Made by a program: the position numbers and the translations under genes. 64,000 bases of DNA from positions 670,487 to 734,486 of the forward strand of contig JBFMGG010000007.1 of assembly GCA_040752835.1 (NCBI GenBank), given 5' to 3'. Shown here in pieces: positions 45,807 to 53,940 of this stretch. Source of the DNA: Campylobacterota bacterium. Lineage in GTDB: Bacteria > Campylobacterota > Campylobacteria > Campylobacterales > Sulfurimonadaceae. The notes below the pieces were generated by a model. That model made no database searches and was not told the origin of the DNA. It saw nothing but the letters and a program-made list of their open reading frames with translations. Position 1 is the stretch's first letter. The number at the start of each line of letters is the position of its first letter.

Positions 45807-46527
45807 GATCAGATGCGTTTATATTTCCGCGTCCGAGATTCGCCTTGCACCCTTTTTCATCGACCAAGATATCGATGTGCATCGTCTCGTTTTCTATAGC
45901 ATCCACCCCGAACTCCGGATGGCTAAACGAGTAGATGATCGGATCTTTTTGATAGAGCGTTCGATTGATGTCATCATCAATCTGCATGGTGCAATGGAAT
46001 GTACTATTCTGACTAGACTCATACCACTTCGTCTTACACAAAAACGTGCTCTCTTTAGCAATGCGGAAGTATTTTTTATCGGTTTTTAAGTAAGCAGGGG
46101 TATCTGGATTTGGTGATGACATCGCCCCTCCCTTAGTTTTCCAATAAATTGGATTGACTTCTTTTTTATCGCTGAGGATGTAATGGATGGAAGAGAGTTC
46201 ATTATCGTATTGACGTCGCATATAGAGTTCCAATCCTGCAAACCGGTAGTTGCATTTGTTCTCCTCTTGGGTGAGAGTGATAGGAAGGATGATTGTGTAG
46301 TTCCCATCGGGAACCGTCATACGGCGGCTCGCGATTTTGGGACGTCTGAACCCTTTGTCCCCTTCGTAATAGGAACATGCGTCATCGTCGAGATTCTGAC
46401 TCACGTAGGTAGCGGCGTAGGTAGCATCCAAACGGGGGTCTTTCGTACCCGTGATCGTATAGGCGGCTTCGTTTTGGGCGAAGACGTGAATGAATAATAG
46501 AAATAGTATTGGGATTAGTTTTTTCAT
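45760..46527 (-). CDS. Secreted four-cysteine protein, candidate immunity (copy 1)
   Basis: 255 residues, a near twin of the protein at 42942-43718. Most of the mature sequence is the same (for example ITGTKDPRLDATYAATYVSQ), while the signal peptide, the segment around TKWYESSQNS and the loop before FRELEKPNLFQKLF differ. The four family cysteines are kept. The signal peptide ends VFAQNEA. AAGGAG precedes the ATG. It follows the oxygenase gene by 20 bases and precedes truncated toxin copy 1 by 12 bases, mirroring the immunity-toxin order at the end of the array. Confidence 0.8.
   Translation of the reverse strand: MKKLIPILFLLFIHVFAQNEAAYTITGTKDPRLDATYAATYVSQNLDDDACSYYEGDKGFRRPKIASRRMTVPDGNYTIILPITLTQEENKCNYRFAGLELYMRRQYDNELSSIHYILSDKKEVNPIYWKTKGGAMSSPNPDTPAYLKTDKKYFRIAKESTFLCKTKWYESSQNSTFHCTMQIDDDINRTLYQKDPIIYSFSHPEFGVDAIENETMHIDILVDEKGCKANLGRGNINASDHFRELEKPNLFQKLF
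46250..46479 (+). repeat. Immunity-gene repeat, copy B
   Basis: Second copy of 43441-43670. Confidence 0.9.
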
Positions 46528-46547
46528 TTAGGCTCCTTTTTTGGTTT

Positions 46548-47108
46548 TTATTTATAATGCAATAACGTCCCGACGATGTATTTGGGACTGCCTTGGATAA
46601 TCGGTTTGGCTTGATGCAGCCATCCCCACATCGGAGGAAACATAATCAGCCTACCCGGTTTAGGTTTCGCCATGATTTGCAGGTGAGGGAAATCGGTCTC
46701 CCCGCCTGTGAAGTCATCGTTTAGATAGAAAAATACGACCAAAAACCGTCTGGCAGAATCATGATCGGTAACGTCCACGTGAGCATCGAAACGATCATCT
46801 CCGCCGGGCTGATAACGTTTCATCCGTATCCGCTCAAACGTATAATCGCTCGGCCATTGATGCGGCTCAATCTTGTTATCTTCTTTGTATCGCTCGATGG
46901 CTTCACGAAATAAGTGACTGAGAAATACAACGTCATCACGAAAAATGTCATGCTGAAACAGATTGATTTGGGTGAAACGCATTTGCCACTCATCGTGCGT
47001 ATTGCGTACATTATGGTGACATTGCGGGTTGGATTCGAACCGATTGATCAAGTCTTGGCAGTAGTTTTTACTCAAGACATCGTCGTACATACTGATATAG
47101 TTGTGCAT
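46548..47108 (-). CDS. 2-oxoglutarate/Fe(II)-dependent oxygenase (prolyl-hydroxylase type)
   Basis: 186 residues with the double-stranded beta-helix metal site: His110-x-Asp112 in DAHVDVTD, the GGETDFP turn, distal His165 in WLHQAKP and the co-substrate-binding Lys176 in SPKYIVG. It is complete and has no signal peptide, so it is cytoplasmic. It belongs to the prolyl-4-hydroxylase/PKHD group of protein or amino-acid hydroxylases. It sits 4 bases after the HlyD-type gene and before the immunity array, in the same run. Hydroxylation of the exoprotein (for instance Asp or Asn in calcium-binding repeats) before export is an attractive inference, not shown. Confidence 0.85.
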   Translation of the reverse strand: MHNYISMYDDVLSKNYCQDLINRFESNPQCHHNVRNTHDEWQMRFTQINLFQHDIFRDDVVFLSHLFREAIERYKEDNKIEPHQWPSDYTFERIRMKRYQPGGDDRFDAHVDVTDHDSARRFLVVFFYLNDDFTGGETDFPHLQIMAKPKPGRLIMFPPMWGWLHQAKPIIQGSPKYIVGTLLHYK

Positions 47109-47112
47109 GGTA

Positions 47113-48429
47113 TTACCTTACGCTAAGCCCTTCATCCAAATACTTAATCATCGGATAGATAAAGAACTCTATCACTCTGCGTTTACCGACTTTGAGTTCT
47201 GCCGTGACACTCATCCCCGCATGGATAGGGAGGGTTTTACCTTCTCCACGGAGCGTCGTGTTGGTCGGGGTGATAGCAATCTCATATACCGGACCCATCT
47301 TCTCATCCTCGATAGCATCATCGGCGATGTGCTTGACATTGCCGTGAATCAGACCGTATTTTTGGAAATCGTAGGTGTCTATTTTGACCTCCGCTTCCAT
47401 CGCTTTGGCGATGAATCCAATGTCTTGGTTCAACACGGTCGCTTTGATCAATAAAGGGGCGTTTTTGGGGATGATGGTGATGAGCTTCTCTGCGGGAGTG
47501 ACGACGCCTCCGACAGTAGTGATGAGGAGTTTGCCCACATAACCGTCCACCGGAGAGGTGATGCTTTGTTTGGCATTGCGAAACAGGGTGGTCTCCACTT
47601 CGGTACGTAGTGCGGTTGCCTCTTTGGACTTTTGGGTGAGTTCAGTGAGAAGTTTGCTACGGTATTCCTGAGTCACGAGGCGGAGTTGTTCTTGGAGTTC
47701 GCGGATATGGGAATCGGATTGAGTGATGGCGTGCTCTTTCATCCGATATTGTTCTTGGTATTCGATCCGCTGGTTCTGTGCTTCGATGTAGTCGCGTTTT
47801 GCGATGATGTCAAGTACCTCTTTGAGACGCGTTTCGCGCTCTTTGGCATTCGTGAGGAGCTGTCCCAGACGGGAGAGATCGCTACGGGAAGCGTCGCTTT
47901 GGGAGCGGGTTTGGAGAATCTGCTGCTCGATCACCATACGCTGCTGCTCATAGGCGCTTTTGGCGGAGAGGTAGGCGAGCTGTTGGGTGGCGATGGCAGC
48001 ACTATCGCTGCACGAGGCCCCAGGGATAAAGGGTTTATCACTCACCAGTGCGTTGAGCCTATCGATCTCCAGTTCGAGGAGGGAGAGGTTCTTTTGTTTG
48101 GACTCCAGATCGGTAACGGTGACGGAGGGGTCGATCTCGATGAGTACGTCCCCCTTTTTCACCGCCTGCCCCTCACGGACACGGATGGCGCTGATGGAGC
48201 CTGATTCGATCGGCTGGAGGGTTTTGATCTCCCCCTCTGGGACGACTTTGCCCCGTGCACTTACAACAATATCGATTTTAGCAAGGAAGAGCCAGAGTAG
48301 CCCGATCACGAGGATAACCAACAGAGTATACAACAGCCACCGTCCCAATGGAGAGGTAGGACGTTCTTCGATCTCAACGAGGAGCGGGGTAAATTCGTGT
48401 TTGTCTTTGGTATGAAACAGTTCTTTCAT
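47113..48429 (-). CDS. Type I secretion adaptor, HlyD family
   Basis: A 438-residue periplasmic adaptor: a cytoplasmic tail of about 25 residues, one transmembrane helix (about 30-49, LLYTLLVILVIGLLWLFLA), the lipoyl half-motif VVPEGEIKTLQPIESGSI, long coiled-coil hairpins (about 130-280), and the second lipoyl/beta-barrel part with SPVDGYVGKLLITTVGGVV. It bridges the ABC transporter to the TolC channel. It starts 2 bases after the ABC gene. There is no accessory acyltransferase (HlyC) gene in the operon. Confidence 0.94.
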   Translation of the reverse strand: MKELFHTKDKHEFTPLLVEIEERPTSPLGRWLLYTLLVILVIGLLWLFLAKIDIVVSARGKVVPEGEIKTLQPIESGSISAIRVREGQAVKKGDVLIEIDPSVTVTDLESKQKNLSLLELEIDRLNALVSDKPFIPGASCSDSAAIATQQLAYLSAKSAYEQQRMVIEQQILQTRSQSDASRSDLSRLGQLLTNAKERETRLKEVLDIIAKRDYIEAQNQRIEYQEQYRMKEHAITQSDSHIRELQEQLRLVTQEYRSKLLTELTQKSKEATALRTEVETTLFRNAKQSITSPVDGYVGKLLITTVGGVVTPAEKLITIIPKNAPLLIKATVLNQDIGFIAKAMEAEVKIDTYDFQKYGLIHGNVKHIADDAIEDEKMGPVYEIAITPTNTTLRGEGKTLPIHAGMSVTAELKVGKRRVIEFFIYPMIKYLDEGLSVR

Positions 48430-48431
48430 CG

Positions 48432-50531
48432 TTATCCTTGCTGTGTATAAAGCTTGTGATAGTACCCTTGCAGACGCATCAGTTCCTCATGACTGCCCCG
48501 CTCGACGATATGCCCTTTGTCCATGACGAGGATGATGTCACAATCCTTAACCGTGGTGAGGCGATGAGCGACGATGAACATGGTACGGCCGGTTTTAATG
48601 GTACTCAGATTGTCTTGGATGATCCGTTCGGATTCATAATCGAGTGCCGAGGTCGCTTCGTCGAAGATAAGGATGCGCGGGTTGGTCAGCAGTGCCCGCG
48701 CAATCGCGATACGCTGGCGCTGCCCGCCGGAGAGTGCGGCACCCCGCTCCCCCACCTGCGTGTCGTATCCCTCGCTTAGTTCGCTGATAAACTCGTGTGC
48801 CCCCGCCATGCGCGAAGCGGCGATGATATGCTCCATCGGTGCGTCGGGACGGGAGAGGGAGATGTTCTCCTTGATCGTTCCGCTAAAGAGGTAGTTCTCT
48901 TGGAGGACTACCCCGATGTTGTTACGGAGCCATTTGGGATTCATGTGGCGGATGTCTACTCCGTCTATATAGATCGTTCCACTATTAGGGATATAGAGAC
49001 GCTGGATCAGTTTGGTGATCGTACTCTTACCGCTGCCGCTGCGCCCGACGAGGCCGACGCTGCTCCCCATCGGGATCTCGGCGCTGATCCCCTCCAATAC
49101 GGCGGGGGCATCGGGGGTGTAGCTAAAGAGGATGTTATCAAACGTCACACTCCCCTCGACCTTGGGAAGTGTGATCGCCTTGTCATTGGTCTGCTCGGTC
49201 GGCGTGTTGAGGATATCCCCCAGACGATCGACCGAGAGGAGGGTTTGTTGAAACTCGTTCCACAGATTCACCAGTCGCAGCATAGGTCCGGTGAACTGCC
49301 CCGCGAACATCTGAAACGCGATGAGCTGTCCGACGCTGAGTTTGCCTTCGAAAACCAGCGTCACCCCCACATAGAGCATCGCGATCGTCATGAGTTTTTG
49401 CAGCGCTCCGCTGATACCGCCGAGGATGTTGGAGAGGTTGGAGAGATGAAACCCCGAGTTGACGTAGCGGGCGAGGTAGTCTTCCCACTTGCGCTGCATC
49501 GAACCCTCCAACGCGAGGGATTTGACCGTCTGTACCCCCGTTACCGCTTCGACGAGATAGGCGTTGCTTTGCGCCCCCATCTGAAACTTCTCTTCGAGTC
49601 GTCGGCGAAGTTCGGGGGTGATAAGGAGATAGAGGATCGCGATGACGGTGACGAATCCCAGAACGATGAGGGTGAGTTTGACGCTGTATAGGAGCATCAC
49701 CGCGACAAAGACGACGGAGAACAAGACATCGAGGATCAGGGTGACCGATTTGTTGGCGATGAATTCGCGTATCTGATCAAGCTCGCGGACACGGGCGATG
49801 ATGTTCCCCACTTTACGCTTCTCGAAATAGACAAACGGCAGTGCAAGGAGGTGGTGAAACAGCTTGGCTCCCAGTTTGGCATCGATTTTAGAAGTAGTAT
49901 GGGCAAAGATGTAACTGCGTATCAGATTAAGGATCAGCTCGAACACCGCGACGGCGATAAAAGCGATGGCGAGGACATCGAGGGTGCTCATGGAGCGGTG
50001 CACCAGAACCTTGTCGAGGATCACTTGGGTAAAGAGGGGGGCGACGAGTCCGAAGAGCTGTAACACGAACGAGGCGATCAGCACCTCCGCCATCACCTTT
50101 TTGTACCTCATGATCGCCCTGAAAAACCACCCGAACCCGAAACGGGCGTCCTGACTCAAGATGCGGTGTTTGAGGACGATGCTTTTGCCGCTCCCCTGCT
50201 CAGCGCATTCTTCATATGAGATAATATAAGGCTCTTTTTTGACGGCATCGAAGATAAGAAGCTCGCGTTTCTCGGCGTTGGCCTGCAGGACACTGAAATA
50301 GTTCCCGTCAGAACGCTGTATGATGATGGGCATCGGATACGCGCCGATCAGTTTTTCGACGGGGAGTTTCTTGATCGAGGCACGGAATCCCTGCGCGGTC
50401 GCGATACGGGTCAGCTCTTCGATGGAGGGTTCGGATTCGCCGAGGGCGTACTCTTTGATAATGACGCGGGTATCGATGGCGATGCGGTTGAGTTTACCCG
50501 CCACTTCGAGGGCGGTTAGCGCACTGTGCAT
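48432..50531 (-). CDS. Type I secretion ABC transporter/permease, HlyB type
   Basis: 699 residues. The N-terminal 125 residues are a C39 peptidase-like domain without the catalytic Cys (a CLD, as in HlyB), so it should dock unfolded RTX substrate and not cleave a leader. Six transmembrane segments lie at about 155-430. The nucleotide-binding domain has Walker A GRSGSGKST (about 497), the signature LSGGQRQRIAIARAL, Walker B ILIFDEATSALD and the switch His in VAHRL. It overlaps the TolC-type gene by 16 bases and is followed by the HlyD-type gene. Its substrate is almost certainly the giant RTX protein in the same run. Confidence 0.95.
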   Translation of the reverse strand: MHSALTALEVAGKLNRIAIDTRVIIKEYALGESEPSIEELTRIATAQGFRASIKKLPVEKLIGAYPMPIIIQRSDGNYFSVLQANAEKRELLIFDAVKKEPYIISYEECAEQGSGKSIVLKHRILSQDARFGFGWFFRAIMRYKKVMAEVLIASFVLQLFGLVAPLFTQVILDKVLVHRSMSTLDVLAIAFIAVAVFELILNLIRSYIFAHTTSKIDAKLGAKLFHHLLALPFVYFEKRKVGNIIARVRELDQIREFIANKSVTLILDVLFSVVFVAVMLLYSVKLTLIVLGFVTVIAILYLLITPELRRRLEEKFQMGAQSNAYLVEAVTGVQTVKSLALEGSMQRKWEDYLARYVNSGFHLSNLSNILGGISGALQKLMTIAMLYVGVTLVFEGKLSVGQLIAFQMFAGQFTGPMLRLVNLWNEFQQTLLSVDRLGDILNTPTEQTNDKAITLPKVEGSVTFDNILFSYTPDAPAVLEGISAEIPMGSSVGLVGRSGSGKSTITKLIQRLYIPNSGTIYIDGVDIRHMNPKWLRNNIGVVLQENYLFSGTIKENISLSRPDAPMEHIIAASRMAGAHEFISELSEGYDTQVGERGAALSGGQRQRIAIARALLTNPRILIFDEATSALDYESERIIQDNLSTIKTGRTMFIVAHRLTTVKDCDIILVMDKGHIVERGSHEELMRLQGYYHKLYTQQG

Positions 50532-51820
50532 TGTTCCACTCCTCTATGCTGCAATCTCAATAACTCCGCTTCATACGCGTGTTGTATCTTTTCGGATTCC
50601 AATGCTAGCTCCCTTTCCAAGCTTTCCAGTTTCAGACTCACTTCACTCACCGCATCTGCTTCTCCCTGTGCTCGTAGCCGCTGAGTCATGATAAGTTTTG
50701 AGGTGGTTTCGTTGAGCGCTTCGGTTTCGTTTTGGGTGAGGAGAGATAGGCGGTTGAGCTTTTCCTGTCGGGTGCGGGTTTCGTAATCGAACTCCCGCTT
50801 GGCAAGTTCGGACTCTTCGCGGATACGGGAGAGTTCGAGTTTGAGGCGTTCCGATTCGCTGTTATATTTAAACCCCTCGAACAGGGCCCATCGCAAACTC
50901 ACTCCGGCGTTCCAGCTGTTGGCACGTATATCCTCAAATCCGCGTGAAAAGCTATCCCTATCCGATCCGTAGAGATAGTAGGAGGAGTAGAGCGAGATGA
51001 CCGGAAGCTGGCTGCGGTTAAGCATCTCTATCTCGGCATTTTTCTGGGCTATTTTTTCTTCATAGCTGCGCGCCTGCGGGGTATGGAAAAAGGAGATATC
51101 GGATACGGTCGCCGAGTTCGCCTCAAGCGGGAGGAGCTGCGTATCGGTACTGCTGAGATCGATATGGGATTTTTGCGAGAGGGAAATGATATTCTCTTCG
51201 AACTCCATAGTTGAGCGCTCGATATCGCGCTCCAGATCGATGATACGGATCACTTCGTCCCCAACCGAGACGCGGGACTCTTTGCCGGCGGCATAGAGCC
51301 GCTGTTTCAGGGTGTAGAGTTCTTGGCGAAGAGCCAGCATACGGGATTTGAACGTTTTTTCACTCTGGGCCCTCTGAGCACGAGAGTAGTGTTCGAGCAG
51401 TTCGCGATAGAGCTTTACCTCTTCGCTGCATAGTTCCAGCCTCTTTACCGCAATCTCTTTCTCCCCTGCTTCTATCTGTTTCATCGTCGTCCCGAAATGG
51501 TAGAGCTCGTAGTTGAGCCGCAGTGACGTAGAATGCTCATAGGGGACGGTCGAATTGATCGTCGTATCACCGACCGAGATACTCCCCGAGGCCTGCGGAT
51601 CGAGGTTGCGGTTGTACTCGCCGCTGTAGCCTAGGGAGAGCTGTGGATAGAGGGTGGAATAGACGCTATCCAAACGGACTTCTTCGATTTTTACGTCGAT
51701 GGAGCGAAGATTTAGACGCTGGGAGCGTTCCAAGGCGTTTTGTCTGATTTCGGAAAATGTGATCTCTCTGGAGAGTACGGCGATTGCAAGCAGCCACACC
51801 AGATAAAACATTTTATTCAT
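50516..51820 (-). CDS. TolC-family outer membrane channel
   Basis: 434 residues with a signal peptide (to about residue 18) and the TolC pattern of two repeats of long amphipathic helices and short strands (SLGYSGEYNRNLDPQ, SLRWALFEGFKYNSESERL). It forms the outer-membrane duct of the type I system. It is the first gene of the operon, giving the order outer-membrane, ABC, adaptor, enzyme, immunity array and substrate. The start has no strong Shine-Dalgarno sequence. Confidence 0.92.
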   Translation of the reverse strand: MNKMFYLVWLLAIAVLSREITFSEIRQNALERSQRLNLRSIDVKIEEVRLDSVYSTLYPQLSLGYSGEYNRNLDPQASGSISVGDTTINSTVPYEHSTSLRLNYELYHFGTTMKQIEAGEKEIAVKRLELCSEEVKLYRELLEHYSRAQRAQSEKTFKSRMLALRQELYTLKQRLYAAGKESRVSVGDEVIRIIDLERDIERSTMEFEENIISLSQKSHIDLSSTDTQLLPLEANSATVSDISFFHTPQARSYEEKIAQKNAEIEMLNRSQLPVISLYSSYYLYGSDRDSFSRGFEDIRANSWNAGVSLRWALFEGFKYNSESERLKLELSRIREESELAKREFDYETRTRQEKLNRLSLLTQNETEALNETTSKLIMTQRLRAQGEADAVSEVSLKLESLERELALESEKIQHAYEAELLRLQHRGVEQCTVR

Positions 51821-51880
51821 GAGCCACGACCAAAGTTATATTATTTATTAACATAATAGAACATTTAAAGTCATAATTTG

Positions 51881-51886
51881 ATTATA
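51881..51886 (-). promoter_or_regulatory. -10 box of the type I secretion operon
   Basis: TATAAT on the minus strand, about 60 bases before the TolC-type ATG, in an AT-rich gap. It is the best candidate for driving the whole 22-kb run. No -35 is evident. Confidence 0.45.
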
Positions 51887-52031
51887 TTTGAAATTTTTCC
51901 GAATAAGGTAATATGATTCTATTTATTCAGGAATATGAATCCAAACCGTCACCTCCCGACCCGCACGAGCATACAGAGAGTAGATGCATATAAAAATATT
52001 ATAAAACTCAAACAAATTATATTTCATTTAT

Positions 52032-52048
52032 TGTAACAGATTGTTACA
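52032..52048 (+). promoter_or_regulatory. 17-base palindrome upstream of recQ
   Basis: TGTAACA-GAT-TGTTACA, perfect over 7-base arms, 32 bases before the recQ start and about 210 bases before the type I operon. Its form resembles operators of CRP/FNR-family regulators, but the factor is unknown. Confidence 0.45.
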
Positions 52049-52079
52049 TTGGCGATTTGGCGATCCTGAGTAAGGATAA

Positions 52080-53936
52080 GTGGATAAGAGGAGACCCGCT
52101 ATACTGTCACCATCAAAACGAAAGGCCCCCATTTTGAGCCACCCGCCCCGCGACAAATTCTCCGTCCTCAAACACACCTTCGGCTTCTCCGGTTTCCGTC
52201 CCCTGCAGGAAGAGGCGGTGGACGCGATCCTCTCCGGGCGGGATCTGGCGATGCTCCTCCCGACCGGAGGGGGAAAATCGCTGTGCTACCAGCTCCCCTC
52301 CCTCGTGATGGAGGGGCTCACCGTCGTCGTCTCTCCCCTGATCGCCCTGATGCACGATCAGGTGATCGCGCTGCACGAGCTGGGAGTCGAGGCGGCGATG
52401 ATCTCGTCGGCGCAGAGTGCACAGGAGCAGCAGGAAGTCTACGCAAAGGCGAAAAACGGCGTTTTGAAGCTCCTCTACGTCGCCCCCGAGCGGCTGGCCA
52501 ACGGGGGGTTCCTCTCGTGGCTGGGGAGCCTCCCGATCAACTTCTTCGTCATCGACGAGGCCCACTGTATCAGCGAATGGGGGCATGAATTCCGCGACGA
52601 CTACCGACGGCTTGGCGAACTGCGCGCCGCGTTCCCCGACACCCCGATCGCCGCCTTCACCGCCACCGCGACCGAAAAAGTGCGCGAGGACATCCTCTCG
52701 CAGCTGGGGCTGCGCGACCCGCTGATCCTCCGCGCCCCCGTGCTGCGCAAGAACATCACGATCACCGTCCGCGAGCGCGACAGCGGATGGCGCACCGAGA
52801 TGATGGAGATCCTGCGCAAGCACGCCGGGGAGAGCGGGATCGTCTACGCCTTCTCCCGCCGCGAGACCGAGGAGCTCGCCGATTTCCTCTCCGGCAAGGG
52901 GTTCAAATGCGCCCCCTACCACGCGGGGCTTAGTTCCGAACAGCGCCACGCCACCCACCAGTCGTTTCTAAATGACGAGACGCCCCTCATCGTCGCCACC
53001 GTCGCGTTCGGGATGGGGATCGACAAGGGGGACATCCGCTTCGTCATCCACACCTCGCTCCCCAAGACGATCGAGAACTACTATCAGGAGATCGGGCGCG
53101 CGGGGCGCGACGGGATCGAATCGGAGGCGGTGCTGTTCTATTCGGGGAGCGATTTTTTCACCAAGAAGCGGCTCATCGACGAGGGGGGCGACCCGCAATA
53201 CCGGGAGATGATCCTCTCCAAACTCCGCGCAGCGATGGACTTCGCCACGGCCGAGGAGTGCCGTCACCGCCTGATCGCCGCCTATTTCAACGATACGGTG
53301 GAGCCCTGCGGGGACAAATGCGACAACTGCCTTGATACCGACAAGGCTAAAACCGACATCACCGTCGCGGCGCAGAAGTTTCTCTCGTGTGTCTACAAGA
53401 CGGGGGAGCGGTTCGGCGCGACCTACCTCACCGAAGTCCTCGTCGGGGAGGAGAAGGAAAAAATCCTCTCCAACGGCCACGAGAGCCTCAGCGTCTTCGG
53501 GATCGGTAAGGAAATGAGCAAAAACACGTGGGGGACGATTGCCAAACGGCTCATCGAACTGGGCTCAATCGAGCCGGACGAGTATAAAGCCCTCAAGCTG
53601 ACTCCAACGGGTGCGGAGATCCTGCGCGGGAAACAGAGCGTCTTTATCCGCACCGAGCGCCTCTCTCCCAAGAAAAAAGCGGCCAAGGAAAAAACCTCGC
53701 ACCCGCACGCACCTGCGCATTACGAGGCATTCAGGGCGTTGCGTGCCACCATCGCAAAAGAACACCATATCCCCGCCTACATCGTCTTCGGGGACAAAAC
53801 CCTCTACGAGCTCGCCGAACAGCTCCCGCAGACGCGGGAGGAGATGCTGGATGTCAGCGGTATCGGGGAAGTGAAGTTTGAGCGGTACGGGGAGGCGTTT
53901 TTGGAGTTGTCGCGGAATATTAAAGAAAACGGATAG
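52080..53936 (+). CDS. recQ: ATP-dependent DNA helicase RecQ
   Basis: A 3'-5' DNA helicase of 618 residues. The RecA-like core has FRPLQEEAVDAIL, Walker A LLPTGGGKSLCYQ, the DEAH box VIDEAHCISEWGHEFR and the motif VI region YYQEIGRAGRDG. Zinc ligands C..R..L...YF.....PCG.KCDNC and a winged-helix RQC region follow. The C-terminal HRDC domain is at about 540-618. The start is uncertain: GTG at 52080 has AAGGA only 3 bases away, while a TTG at 52134 has AAAGG at better spacing. It ends 4 bases before the convergent helicase gene. Confidence 0.93.
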   Translation: MDKRRPAILSPSKRKAPILSHPPRDKFSVLKHTFGFSGFRPLQEEAVDAILSGRDLAMLLPTGGGKSLCYQLPSLVMEGLTVVVSPLIALMHDQVIALHELGVEAAMISSAQSAQEQQEVYAKAKNGVLKLLYVAPERLANGGFLSWLGSLPINFFVIDEAHCISEWGHEFRDDYRRLGELRAAFPDTPIAAFTATATEKVREDILSQLGLRDPLILRAPVLRKNITITVRERDSGWRTEMMEILRKHAGESGIVYAFSRRETEELADFLSGKGFKCAPYHAGLSSEQRHATHQSFLNDETPLIVATVAFGMGIDKGDIRFVIHTSLPKTIENYYQEIGRAGRDGIESEAVLFYSGSDFFTKKRLIDEGGDPQYREMILSKLRAAMDFATAEECRHRLIAAYFNDTVEPCGDKCDNCLDTDKAKTDITVAAQKFLSCVYKTGERFGATYLTEVLVGEEKEKILSNGHESLSVFGIGKEMSKNTWGTIAKRLIELGSIEPDEYKALKLTPTGAEILRGKQSVFIRTERLSPKKKAAKEKTSHPHAPAHYEAFRALRATIAKEHHIPAYIVFGDKTLYELAEQLPQTREEMLDVSGIGEVKFERYGEAFLELSRNIKENG

Positions 53937-53940
53937 GGGG

